Assembly (NCBI GenBank): GCA_050730835.1
Contig: JBOHNS010000018.1
Span: forward strand, 1 to 37,520
From: JBOHNS01 sp050730835
Lineage (GTDB): Bacteria; Patescibacteriota; Saccharimonadia; Saccharimonadales; UBA4665
Reading direction: 5' to 3'
Length of the DNA: 37,520 nucleotides
Below, one piece after another: positions 1 through 7,478 of this stretch. The notes below the pieces were generated by a model. The model saw only the letters and a program-made list of their open reading frames with translations, was not told the origin of the DNA and searched no databases. A program made the translations under genes and the position numbers. How positions within the stretch are numbered: position 1 is the first letter of the stretch; every line of letters starts with the position of its first letter.

Positions 1-81
1 CAGGTCTTGGCAAAACAGCCGCACAATACGCCGATACTGCTTGTCTGAAATTCGGGAACGCTTCTGATACCTACTCGCCAT
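1..81 (-). CDS. N-terminus of a possible IS1595-type transposase (runs off left edge)
   Basis: An open frame starts at ATG 81 on the minus strand and stays open to the window edge, 27 codons. It begins MASRYQKRSRISDKQYRRIV. A basic start followed by an Ile-Ser ... Phe/Tyr-Arg-x-Ile-x-Arg-x-Phe-x-x-Asp pattern resembles the N-terminal helix-turn-helix of IS1595/ISXO2-like transposases that I know from CPR genomes. Only 27 residues are visible, so no catalytic residue can be checked. It could equally be another small DNA-binding protein. Confidence 0.4.
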   Translation of the reverse strand, partial: MASRYQKRSRISDKQYRRIVRLFCQDL

Positions 82-180
82 CTGTTATTTAGGCTAGTTG
101 GAGCGGGTTATCTAGTCTTGAACCAAATTTTTTAATCTAAAATAGCGCAAAATTTTATTATCGGTTAAACTATTATAAAT

Positions 181-735
181 ATGACGGATAAAATAACTAT
201 CGCCGTGCTGGCTGGCACGACGCGCGAGAAGCGCGAGTCGATTAAAGCGGCAAATTATATTGCTGATTTTGGCCGGCAATTAGAAGGCGTAGAAATTATT
301 TTTGTCGATCCCAAAGATTTTAATTTCACGGGCGATGGCAACGATCCGGAAGGCAAGGATCCGCGCTACTCGCAAATTACGGCGCGCGCCGATGGCTTTT
401 TTGTCGTAACGCCGGAATATAATCATAGTTTTCCGGGCAGTTTGAAGCGCATGCTCGATAGCGAACTGGAGAATTATAACCACAAGCCGGTGGCCTTTGC
501 CGGCGCCAGTAGCGGCGCTTGGGGTGGCACGCGCGCCGTCGAATCGCTGGTTCCGGCCGTACGCGAAACCGGCTTAGTGGCGCTTAGTTGGGATATTTAT
601 TTTCCGCGGGTGCAGGATTTGTTCGATGAAAATGACCAAATGAAATCTGAAAATGTCGAGCGCTGTGACAAAAACTTAGGCAAACTCTACGACGAATTAA
701 TCTGGCTAGCTAGACTGTTAAAGTCTGCTCGATAG
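181..735 (+). CDS. NADPH-dependent FMN reductase family protein
   Basis: A 184-residue flavodoxin-like NAD(P)H:flavin/quinone reductase, probably cytosolic. It starts with the beta strand and phosphate-binding loop ITIAVLAGTTREKRES (residues 5-20), where the family has G-S/T-x-R-x(4)-S. The FMN-contacting segment TPEYNHSFPGSLKRMLD lies around residues 77-93, followed by VAFAGASSGAWGG. Length is normal for the family. An AT-rich stretch with TATTAT lies directly before ATG and there is no Shine-Dalgarno, so the mRNA may be leaderless. It converges on the next gene. The physiological substrate cannot be told from sequence. Confidence 0.87.
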   Translation: MTDKITIAVLAGTTREKRESIKAANYIADFGRQLEGVEIIFVDPKDFNFTGDGNDPEGKDPRYSQITARADGFFVVTPEYNHSFPGSLKRMLDSELENYNHKPVAFAGASSGAWGGTRAVESLVPAVRETGLVALSWDIYFPRVQDLFDENDQMKSENVERCDKNLGKLYDELIWLARLLKSAR

Positions 736-742
736 CCAATTG

Positions 743-759
743 CTAAGCCAAATTTTGGC
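743..759. terminator. Hairpin between convergent genes
   Basis: The sequence is AAGCCAA, a three-base loop, then TTGGCTT. It sits just after the FMN reductase stop and before the 3' end of the opposing CNNM gene. It may terminate from either side, although no long U-run follows. Confidence 0.4.
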
Positions 760-837
760 TTGCTCTAAACTAGTTAGCTCTAGGCCAGCTTGTTCGATAA
801 ATAAAAAATATAGATAATTACCTGGCATAATAATATT

Positions 838-1827
838 TTAGCTGGCGCTATGCGCCCGCGCAAAGTCAGTTTCGTCTTCGATTTCGTGCTGCAGAATTTC
901 TTCGATTAAATCTTCGATAGTGACGATGCCGATAATTGTGTCATCTTGTTCGACCGGAAACAAATGGATACGTTTGGCCAAAAAGCGGCGGAAAAGCGTG
1001 TCCAGCGCCATCATGCTGCCAAGCATCGGCGCCGTGTAAATTATCAAATCTTTGGCGGCGATTGCTTCCTCATCGAAATTAATGTCGAATAAATCTTTCA
1101 TGCGCAAAATGCCGAACGAGCGCTTTAAATCATGGCCCAAAACCGGAATCCGGCTGTAGCCTTTCATTTTGATTTCGTCGATTGTGGCGCCGTCGATCAG
1201 CGATGATTCGTTTAGCCAGTAGACTTTGGCAATTGGTGTCATGATGTCGCGCACGCGCTTTTCGCTGAGCAAAAGCGCGCCGCGCACGATTTCGACTTCG
1301 TCATCGTCCAGCTCGCTTTGTTTGTTGCCGGCGTGGGCGCTAATCAGCAGGCCCAGTTCGTGGCGGCTTCTCAGTTGCGGCGGTTCGTCTTTACCGAATA
1401 ATTTGTCGAGCAAAATTTGCAGCAGTTTGGCGATTGGGTAAGTTATAAAAATAATGATCTTGAGTAGCGGTGCAAACTTGGCGCAAAGATATAGCGGCGA
1501 GCGTGTGAAAAAGGCTTGTGGAATAATTTCGCCAAACGTGACGATTAATAGCGTGCTGGCCACGCCGGCGATGACGCCGTTTAAATATTGATCCAGCACC
1601 AGCGAAGTTATTGAAATCGAGGCTACGTTGGATAATAAAATGGCGGCTAGCGATAAATGGCTGTTTTGGCGCAGCGGCAAAACTTTTTGGGCTAGGCTGT
1701 TGCCAAGTTTGGCCTTGCGCTCCAAATCGCCAAGATGCAATGACATGACGCCGACATTTAGCCCAGAAAACGAGGCCGAAAACAGCACTAAAATAATAAC
1801 TTCAATAAACGCCAGCAGAATATTCAC
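838..1827 (-). CDS. CNNM (DUF21) and CBS-domain membrane protein, HlyC/CorC family
   Basis: A 329-residue membrane protein. Residues 1-150 form the DUF21/CNNM transmembrane domain, with hydrophobic segments near residues 5-25, 60-80, 85-105 and 115-145 and the characteristic GEIIPQAFFTRSP stretch. A CBS pair follows at about residues 190-315 (RDIMTPIAKVYWL, GYSRIPVLG, IGIVTIEDLIEEI). Known family members act in Mg2+/cation homeostasis or efflux. The C-terminal CorC/HlyC domain of longer members is absent: the protein ends shortly after the second CBS. The start is GTG at 1827. Substrate unknown. Confidence 0.88.
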   Translation of the reverse strand: MNILLAFIEVIILVLFSASFSGLNVGVMSLHLGDLERKAKLGNSLAQKVLPLRQNSHLSLAAILLSNVASISITSLVLDQYLNGVIAGVASTLLIVTFGEIIPQAFFTRSPLYLCAKFAPLLKIIIFITYPIAKLLQILLDKLFGKDEPPQLRSRHELGLLISAHAGNKQSELDDDEVEIVRGALLLSEKRVRDIMTPIAKVYWLNESSLIDGATIDEIKMKGYSRIPVLGHDLKRSFGILRMKDLFDINFDEEAIAAKDLIIYTAPMLGSMMALDTLFRRFLAKRIHLFPVEQDDTIIGIVTIEDLIEEILQHEIEDETDFARAHSAS

Positions 1828-1974
1828 GGTTAAATTTTTTTAAGCCCTAAAATTTATGGTCATCAATCTAATTATTGTAACGTTTAAATCTGCCACACGC
1901 AAAAAACCATTAAGCTAGACTTACAGCCAAATATATTTGCGCGCTGCTGCAGTTCGCTTTATAATAGTTAAATC

Positions 1975-2577
1975 ATGGCGACTATGGATGCAGAAAAATT
2001 TCCATTTCGCGAGCTGAACCAGACCGAGCAGCTCAACGTTATAAAATTTTGTGGTGGCACGCCGCTGGAAGCTGACTATGTGCGCGGTTTTCTTTCAATA
2101 TCTGGTCGCCCACTGGTTGATTTTTATCCAGTAGCAATGGCCATGATTAAAGCCAGAAAGGCCAATATAGCGCTTGACTACTTGGATGAAAACCAAGGCA
2201 GGCAAGCTTTCAATCAAGGCGCCTACCTGTATGCCGGCATGCTGAGCGTAGTTTCGGGCATTGAAACATTGCCCTGGAATTCAACGGTTTTAAACCGTGT
2301 TTGTGGCGAAATGGATGATTTAGCTATAGTTTTGGCAGCCCGGGAACAAGCGGCCAAAATCCCATCTTTTGCGGGCGTCATGGAAACGGTTCGGCCGGTG
2401 CTGATGGGCGATAATGAGGCTTTATATCGGGCTTCAATCTTAGGCGCGGGCACTTTGCAGCTCATTATGATAGAGTCTTTGCGAGCCCAAGCAGATTTGG
2501 CTCAGCTGGAAGCTAGTTCTGGGCTAGAAGGTTTAGACTTAATTTTTTCTGATATCGAGCGCGGTTATCTGGGCTAG
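1975..2577 (+). CDS. Hypothetical protein, 200 aa
   Basis: I do not recognise this family. The protein is soluble-looking, mostly helical by composition, with no signal peptide or membrane segment and no cysteine cluster. TATAAT lies nine bases before the ATG with no Shine-Dalgarno, fitting the leaderless style of the window and supporting this start. It ends 47 bases before the glycosylase gene on the same strand, which has its own -10 box, so the two need not be one operon. Codon use resembles the neighbours. Confidence 0.65.
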   Translation: MATMDAEKFPFRELNQTEQLNVIKFCGGTPLEADYVRGFLSISGRPLVDFYPVAMAMIKARKANIALDYLDENQGRQAFNQGAYLYAGMLSVVSGIETLPWNSTVLNRVCGEMDDLAIVLAAREQAAKIPSFAGVMETVRPVLMGDNEALYRASILGAGTLQLIMIESLRAQADLAQLEASSGLEGLDLIFSDIERGYLG

Positions 2578-2624
2578 TTCTTGCAGATAATTTTAGCGCA
2601 CATTATTTTGCTACAATATCTGGC

Positions 2625-3212
2625 ATGGCTACTAACGGTGAGCTGGATTTTTTGAATGGTGCGGCCAGTGCCGTGGCGCCGCGTTTGCTGGGTTGCCAGC
2701 TGATACGCCAAATTAATGGCCAAACAGTGCGCGGCATAATCGTGGAAAGCGAGGCCTACGATCAATCAGATCCGGCCAGCCACAGCTACCGCGGTCAAAC
2801 GCCTAGAACCGCGCCAATGTTCGGGCCTTCTGGGCATGCTTACGTTTATTTTACTTATGGCATGCATTATTGTTTGAATGTGGTGGTCGGCGCAGCAAAT
2901 TACGGCGCCGCAGTTTTGATCCGGGCGCTGGAACCTATTGAAGGATTAGCTTTAATGCGCTTGAAGCGCGGCTCAAAAATCACAAACGATACCAATTTAT
3001 GCAACGGTCCGGCCAAACTTTGCCAAGCCTTTGGCATTGATAAATCCCTAAATGGCCACGACCTAAACCATGCGCCGCTAAAATTAATCATCAAACCGCC
3101 GCTAGATCAATTGATCATTACAACCACTACCAGAATAGGTATTAGCCGTAACCAGGACACGCCGTGGCGCTTTTTTATCAAACATAATTCATATGTTTCG
3201 CGGCCGCGCTAA
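2625..3212 (+). CDS. 3-methyladenine DNA glycosylase, AAG/MPG family
   Basis: A 195-residue base-excision repair enzyme that removes alkylated purines such as 3-methyladenine and hypoxanthine. Diagnostic stretches are LLGCQLIRQ, IIVESEAYDQSDPASHSYRG (residues ~42-61, containing the catalytic Glu and the motif for the flipped base), MFGPSGHAYVYFTYGMHYC (~66-84) and NVVVG. Length matches bacterial Mpg proteins. TACAAT at 2612-2617 with a seven-base gap to ATG indicates a leaderless transcript and fixes the start. No close operon partner. Confidence 0.93.
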   Translation: MATNGELDFLNGAASAVAPRLLGCQLIRQINGQTVRGIIVESEAYDQSDPASHSYRGQTPRTAPMFGPSGHAYVYFTYGMHYCLNVVVGAANYGAAVLIRALEPIEGLALMRLKRGSKITNDTNLCNGPAKLCQAFGIDKSLNGHDLNHAPLKLIIKPPLDQLIITTTTRIGISRNQDTPWRFFIKHNSYVSRPR

Positions 3213-3244
3213 GGCTTAAAAAGTGTGCTATATTTAATTTAACT

Positions 3245-3937
3245 ATGGCCAAAAACCAAGCCACTTATAAACTCAATCAACCAGTCGATCCGACCAGCCA
3301 AGCCCGTGACCCGGAAAGTTTCGGCTTTGTCTTAAGCCTGATTTTCGGCGTTATTTTGCTAGCCGCGGCCATGGTTGTCGCCTACGGCCAAGTTTTTCGC
3401 GGCTCTAGCGACCAAGTATTTTATTTTTTCAATAATGGGCCGGACAATTTGAAGTTGGCCGGGCTGATAATTACCGAAGCGCTGGGCGCGGCTTATCCGA
3501 TTGCGGCTTGCGTCATTATCCCGCTACTGTTTAAGAAATTTTATTTGAGCTGGCGCTTTTTCTTGACTACCGCCGGGGCGTTTGTGCTGGCCGAGATTAT
3601 TAAACAAATCATTAGCGAACAGCGGCCAGTTAAATTATTGCATGGCCAGTTACACCAGCGGGCGATTGAGACGGGGCCTGGTTTTCCGTCCGGCCACGTG
3701 GCGGCGGCCACGGCGCTAGCGCTGACACTGTGGCTGATTTTGCCCTGGAAATGGCGCTGGGTTTCTATTTTATGGATTGTGTTGGTCGCCACTTCGCGGC
3801 TGTACCTTGGCGTGCACATGCCGGCCGACGTCATCGGCGGCTTTGCCTGCGGTCTGGTGGCTGTCGGTATCGTCGGCGTGCTGCCCAAATTTCTGGCCAA
3901 ATTTTTGCGCCTCGAAAACGAGAAAATTGGAAGGTAG
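3245..3937 (+). CDS. PAP2-superfamily membrane phosphatase
   Basis: A 230-residue polytopic membrane protein with about six hydrophobic segments. The three phosphatase motifs are visible: K-x6-RP as KQIISEQRP (~120-128), PSGH (~147-150, His being the acid/base), and SRLYLGVHMPADVIGG (~183-198, containing the nucleophilic His and its Asp). The family dephosphorylates lipid phosphates such as undecaprenyl pyrophosphate or phosphatidic acid at the outer membrane face. The stop codon lies inside the first unit of a seven-base tandem repeat, so changes in repeat number beyond that unit leave the protein intact. Confidence 0.9.
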   Translation: MAKNQATYKLNQPVDPTSQARDPESFGFVLSLIFGVILLAAAMVVAYGQVFRGSSDQVFYFFNNGPDNLKLAGLIITEALGAAYPIAACVIIPLLFKKFYLSWRFFLTTAGAFVLAEIIKQIISEQRPVKLLHGQLHQRAIETGPGFPSGHVAAATALALTLWLILPWKWRWVSILWIVLVATSRLYLGVHMPADVIGGFACGLVAVGIVGVLPKFLAKFLRLENEKIGR

Positions 3938-4058
3938 AAGGTAGAAGGTAGAAGGTAGAAGGTAGAAGGTGGAAGTTAGCCAAGCGGCTACGCCGCTTCA
4001 AAGAATAATCGCTTGGAAGCGATTCCGTTTTAAGCCATATTCCACCTTCCACCTTCTA
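3931..4058. repeat. (AAGGTAG)5-6 tandem repeat and hairpin cluster
   Basis: Five perfect AAGGTAG units (3931-3965) and one variant (3966-3972) are followed by two compact hairpins: AAGCGGC/GCCGCTT with loop TAC (3982-3998), and AATCGCTT/AAGCGATT with loop GG (4007-4024). The segment 4047-4058 is the exact reverse complement of 3963-3974, so the block can fold into one large hairpin. It sits between convergent genes and is probably a bidirectional terminator, possibly of mobile origin. Confidence 0.7.
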
Positions 4059-4062
4059 AATT

Positions 4063-4482
4063 CTAATCCTGGCAATTCTGGCAAACACCGCGGATTTCTA
4101 ATTGATGATCCTGCGGCTTAAATCCCTGGATTTTCGATAATTTATAAAGTCGTTTTTCTAAAATTTCGTCTTGTTTGAAGGGCACGACTGCGCCGCAAAC
4201 TAGGCAGCTAAGGTGATGATGATGCCGGCTGAATTCGTCGCTTAACTCAATTTTATACTTCCAGCCAATTTGCAAGCGCTGAACAATATTAAGCTTTTCA
4301 AATAGCTGAAATGTGCGGTAAACGCTGGCGCGGTCGATTTGGCTAGAGCAAGCCGTGACTAATTGTCTAATAGTTTGCGGCTCCTGGTTTTGCAGAGCAG
4401 CGAAAACAATTTGGCGCGGGGCCGTTAAGCTATAACCATTTTCGCGCAAAGTTATTCTTAATTTATCAACTGGTTCTGTCAT
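4063..4482 (-). CDS. Fur-family metal-responsive repressor (Fur/Zur/PerR type)
   Basis: A 139-residue regulator. The N-terminal winged helix (~1-80) carries the family pattern LTAPRQIVFAAL and DRASVYRTFQLFEKL. The C-terminal dimerisation and metal domain has HHHHLSCLVCGAV (His run plus CxxC, ~92-104) and a second CxxC at the very end (CQNCQD), giving the structural Zn site. It is divergent from the ZIP transporter with 96 bases between, and inverted repeats lie in the gap, so control of Zn (or Fe/Mn) uptake is the simplest reading. Zur versus Fur versus PerR cannot be settled by eye. Confidence 0.9.
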   Translation of the reverse strand: MTEPVDKLRITLRENGYSLTAPRQIVFAALQNQEPQTIRQLVTACSSQIDRASVYRTFQLFEKLNIVQRLQIGWKYKIELSDEFSRHHHHLSCLVCGAVVPFKQDEILEKRLYKLSKIQGFKPQDHQLEIRGVCQNCQD

Positions 4483-4485
4483 AGC

Positions 4486-4520
4486 TGCAAATATACTACA
4501 AATTGCGACAAATTTGCAAT
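4486..4520. promoter_or_regulatory. Putative Fur/Zur-type operator
   Basis: In the divergent gap, TGCAAAT (4486-4492) is inverted as ATTTGCA (4512-4518), and ATTGC (4502-4506) is inverted as GCAAT (4516-4520). The direct pair ACAAATTGC and ACAAATTTGC overlaps them. An AT-rich dyad between a Fur-like gene and a metal transporter is where an operator is expected. Binding is inferred. Confidence 0.45.
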
Positions 4521-4578
4521 AATAATTAATTTGGATGACACTATGGCTCAGGTTTTATAGAATCACAGAAAGGTAAAA

Positions 4579-5304
4579 ATGCTACCAATTATTTTGTCCG
4601 GAGCAACATTTTTTTCGACGCTATTCGGTGGCCTAACGGCTTTAAAATATAAAGATCGGTTATATCGAATTTTAGGTTTTACGGCTGGCGTGCTGCTCGG
4701 CGTCGTAGCCTTTGATTTATTACCGGAAATATTTAAATATCTGGCGAAAAGCCATGGCAGCGCAACCGGACCAACCGTGGCGCTAGTGGTTGGTTTTTTG
4801 CTGTTTCACATTATCGAAAAAAGCATTTTAATCCACCACACGCACGAAGAAAATTATGAAGTTCACAAGCATCCGCAAGTCGGCCTGGCAAGCGCATTGG
4901 CTTTGAGCGGCCACAGCTTTTTGGATGGCGTCGGCATCGGGCTGGGCTTTCAGGTTGGCAACGGCGTCGGTATTGCCGTGGCCATTGCCGTAATATCGCA
5001 CGATTTTTCGGATGGGCTGAACACAGTTACGCTAATGCTAGTCAATAAAAATAACTCGCGGCGCTCTTTTTATCTATTATTGCTTGATGCCATAGCTCCG
5101 GTGCTCGGCGCATTGTCGACGCTGCTATTTCATTTATCCAATACCGGTTTGATTTTATACCTTGGCTTTTTTGCCGGCTTTTTGCTCTATATTGGCGCCA
5201 GCGAAATTTTACCCGAGGCGCATAGCAAAAAATCATCATATTTGACGATTGGACTGACGGTGCTCGGCGCCGTGTTTATGTTTATCGTTACCAGATTTGC
5301 CTGA
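4579..5304 (+). CDS. ZIP-family metal transporter
   Basis: A 241-residue integral membrane protein with about seven or eight hydrophobic segments. The histidine-bearing metal-binding helices are visible: ALALSGHSFLDGVGIGLGF (~110-128, H-S-F-x-D-G) and AVISHDFSDGLNT (~136-148). A cytosolic His-rich loop HHTHEENYEVHKH lies at ~86-98. ZIP proteins move Zn2+, Fe2+ or Mn2+ into the cytosol. Unlike many neighbours it has a leader with a weak AAAGG Shine-Dalgarno about five bases before ATG. Its divergence from a Fur-like gene suggests metal repression. Confidence 0.92.
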   Translation: MLPIILSGATFFSTLFGGLTALKYKDRLYRILGFTAGVLLGVVAFDLLPEIFKYLAKSHGSATGPTVALVVGFLLFHIIEKSILIHHTHEENYEVHKHPQVGLASALALSGHSFLDGVGIGLGFQVGNGVGIAVAIAVISHDFSDGLNTVTLMLVNKNNSRRSFYLLLLDAIAPVLGALSTLLFHLSNTGLILYLGFFAGFLLYIGASEILPEAHSKKSSYLTIGLTVLGAVFMFIVTRFA

Positions 5305-5324
5305 AACAAGTGTATAATTAAAGG

Positions 5325-5987
5325 GTGAAACAAACTCGAATAACATATCAGGCTAATCGCCAACCTGTCGCTCGGCATCACGGTTTTCGCAAACTCGTGA
5401 GCCTGGTAGCTGTGGTTGTAGTTTTAGCTGGGCTGGGTTACGGCGTGTCGCACGCTTTAGGCTCTAATGCCAATAGCCATTTGACGGCTAGCTCTAATCA
5501 GCCAAATAAATCTGTCGCAGCCAATCAGCAGCCCGCCAAAACCGCGGCGGCCAAACCCAATCCTTGCGCCAACCAAACCACTTCAAAGCTAATTTTAGTT
5601 AGCGTTAGTAAGCGCCACTTGTGGGCCTGCGACTCTAGCACCGAAGCATATAATTCGCCAGTCGTTACCGGCATGGAAAAACTGGCGGCCGACTTGACGC
5701 CAGTCGGAACTTATAAAATTTACGCTAAAGAAACCAACCTAACGCTCAAAGGCCACGATAGCACTGGCAGCTGGAGCGACCCCGTAAGCTATTGGATGCC
5801 ATTTCTCGATAATAAATATGGCGCCTACGGTTTGCACGACGCGACTTGGCGCAAACCAAGCCAATTTGGACATATCAGTCCGGATTCTCGGGACGCCTCG
5901 CACGGCTGCGTAGAATTGCCGCTAGCCACCGCCAAATGGATTTACAATTGGGCGCCCGTCGGCACGACAGTTACGATTAAAAGCTAA
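5325..5987 (+). CDS. L,D-transpeptidase (YkuD domain), membrane-anchored
   Basis: A 220-residue protein. A basic N-terminus precedes one transmembrane anchor (~24-45), then a Ser/Asn/Gln/Ala-rich linker (~47-82), then a YkuD domain. The catalytic pattern is present: YGLHDATWR (~166-174), then ASHGCVELP (~190-198) with the nucleophilic Cys. YkuD enzymes form 3-3 peptidoglycan cross-links or attach proteins to the wall outside the membrane. The start is GTG, with TATAAT at 5313-5318 leaving six bases, so it is probably leaderless. It follows the ZIP gene by 20 bases but has its own promoter. Confidence 0.92.
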   Translation: MKQTRITYQANRQPVARHHGFRKLVSLVAVVVVLAGLGYGVSHALGSNANSHLTASSNQPNKSVAANQQPAKTAAAKPNPCANQTTSKLILVSVSKRHLWACDSSTEAYNSPVVTGMEKLAADLTPVGTYKIYAKETNLTLKGHDSTGSWSDPVSYWMPFLDNKYGAYGLHDATWRKPSQFGHISPDSRDASHGCVELPLATAKWIYNWAPVGTTVTIKS

Positions 5988-6041
5988 AAAATCTAGCGCG
6001 GCTACTGGCCATTTTTGGAATCTCTATGCTATGCTAGTTTT

Positions 6042-6370
6042 ATGACTAACAGCGACGCACCGGCTACCAGACAAGATATCGAAAATGTGCAAACTACGCT
6101 CAACAAAAACATTAACGACGTGCCACGCTCAAAAAAGATATTGATGGTGTTCAAACCACGCTTAAAAAAGACATTGATGACGCGCAGACCGCAATCGAAA
6201 AAGACATTGACGATGTGCTAGTCACAATGCAGGATTTTATGCACCAGGTCGACGACCGCTTTAACCAACTGGAGGCTAGACAAGCGGCCCGCGATCGGCA
6301 ATTCGACAGATTGCTAAAGTGGGCGCGCCAAGTGTCCGACAAAACCGGCATTCCGCTGGAGAATCTCTAG
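6042..6370 (+). pseudogene. Coiled-coil protein interrupted by a -1 frameshift (possible recoding)
   Basis: ATG 6042 follows TATGCT by six bases. The first frame reads MTNSDAPATRQDIENVQTTL, then changes into an unrelated tail and stops at 6219-6221. The -1 frame carries on the pattern as KKDIDGVQTTLKKDIDDAQ and ends with ARDRQFDRLLKWARQ and KTGIPLENL at 6370. The joined product would be about 109 residues. The crossover lies at A AAA AAG (from about 6131), a classic -1 slippery heptamer, next to an apparent four-base loss relative to the internal repeat. The C-terminus is paralogous to that of the 23140 gene. Decay and programmed frameshifting both fit. Confidence 0.65.
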
Positions 6371-6419
6371 CCAACCTGGTTTTAAAATTGTGGCACTGTA
6401 ATTTGCTAAACTATAAACT

Positions 6420-7478
6420 ATGAATGTGGTGCTAATAATTGTAGTTGTGGTTGTAGCGCTAATCGTGCTAGTCGGCGCCTTTTACTTTCTAGCGCAAAAA
6501 TTTACTTTGCAGCTAACCAAAGCTAATGATGAACAGCGCAAAGGCAATCAGCAAGAAGCCGAATCCGGCATCAAAGAAATCCTCGATAATCACCAAAAAT
6601 TATTGAACGAAATTACTAAAGGCTTAAAAGAACAACTGGAATCTAGCAACAAAGAAGTCGGCAATTTAAAAAATCAAAACGTCGCCATTCGCGAGCAGCT
6701 AGCCAATACCGCCAAAGTAACCGAAGGTTTGCAAGTTTCGACCGAAGGCTTGCGCCGGCTATTATCGAACAACAAATTGCGCGGCAAATGGGGCGAGCAA
6801 GTGGCCGAGGATTTGCTGCTGGCGGCCGGATTTGTCGAAAAAGTAAACTTTGTTAAACAAACTTCGTCAGGCGAAGGTATTCCGGATTTTACAATTTTAT
6901 TGCCGGACGGATCCAAGCTAAACGTTGACGCCAAATTTCCATTCGACGATTTAATGGCCTATCAGGACGCCAAAACCGAAGCGGCTAGAAATGAGGCCAT
7001 CAAAAATTTTGGTACTGCGGTAAAAACTAAAGTTAAGTCCATAGCAAACAAGGATTACATTAATCCAGAGGCTAACACGCTAGATTTTGTCGTTATGTTT
7101 ATACCGAACGAAATGATATTCAGCTTTATCTACGAGAAATTACCAGATATTAATGAATATGCTAGCGAGCACAAAGTCGTGCTGGCCGGACCGTTTGGCT
7201 TTACGGCCGTGCTGCGGCTCGTATTGCAGGCCTACAAAAACTTCAAATACGAAAAGGGCTTGCAGCAAATTTTCGGCCTAATTTCCAAATTCCAAAGCGA
7301 GTACGAAAAGTTCGGCGAAAACTTCGAACGCCTAGGCAAACAACTAGACACCGTCCAAAAAACCTATCTGGAAGTAAACGGTGCAAGGAATAAGGCACTA
7401 ACCAGAATAGTCGATCAAATATCCGACTATTCCGAAAACCAAGAAGCCGAAGAAAAAGCCAAAGAAATTTCTACTTAA
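6420..7478 (+). CDS. rmuC: RmuC family protein
   Basis: A 352-residue protein. It has an N-terminal transmembrane helix (~1-25), a coiled coil (~30-110), then the RmuC nuclease-like domain: RGKWGEQVAEDLL (~122-134), PDFTILLPDGSKLNVDAKFP (~155-174), DFVVMFIPNEMIF (~222-234) and the LAGPFGFTAVLRLV region. RmuC is linked to limiting recombination at inverted repeats. Its PD-(D/E)XK-like core suggests DNA cleavage, although biochemistry is thin. TAAACT with a seven-base gap before ATG suggests a leaderless mRNA. The end overlaps the convergent hydrolase gene by four bases. Confidence 0.93.
   Translation: MNVVLIIVVVVVALIVLVGAFYFLAQKFTLQLTKANDEQRKGNQQEAESGIKEILDNHQKLLNEITKGLKEQLESSNKEVGNLKNQNVAIREQLANTAKVTEGLQVSTEGLRRLLSNNKLRGKWGEQVAEDLLLAAGFVEKVNFVKQTSSGEGIPDFTILLPDGSKLNVDAKFPFDDLMAYQDAKTEAARNEAIKNFGTAVKTKVKSIANKDYINPEANTLDFVVMFIPNEMIFSFIYEKLPDINEYASEHKVVLAGPFGFTAVLRLVLQAYKNFKYEKGLQQIFGLISKFQSEYEKFGENFERLGKQLDTVQKTYLEVNGARNKALTRIVDQISDYSENQEAEEKAKEIST

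Noticed and set aside
3730..4052. Alternative frames across the AAGGTAG repeat region
   Set aside because: They are low-complexity translations of the tandem repeat and of the PAP2 gene in other frames.
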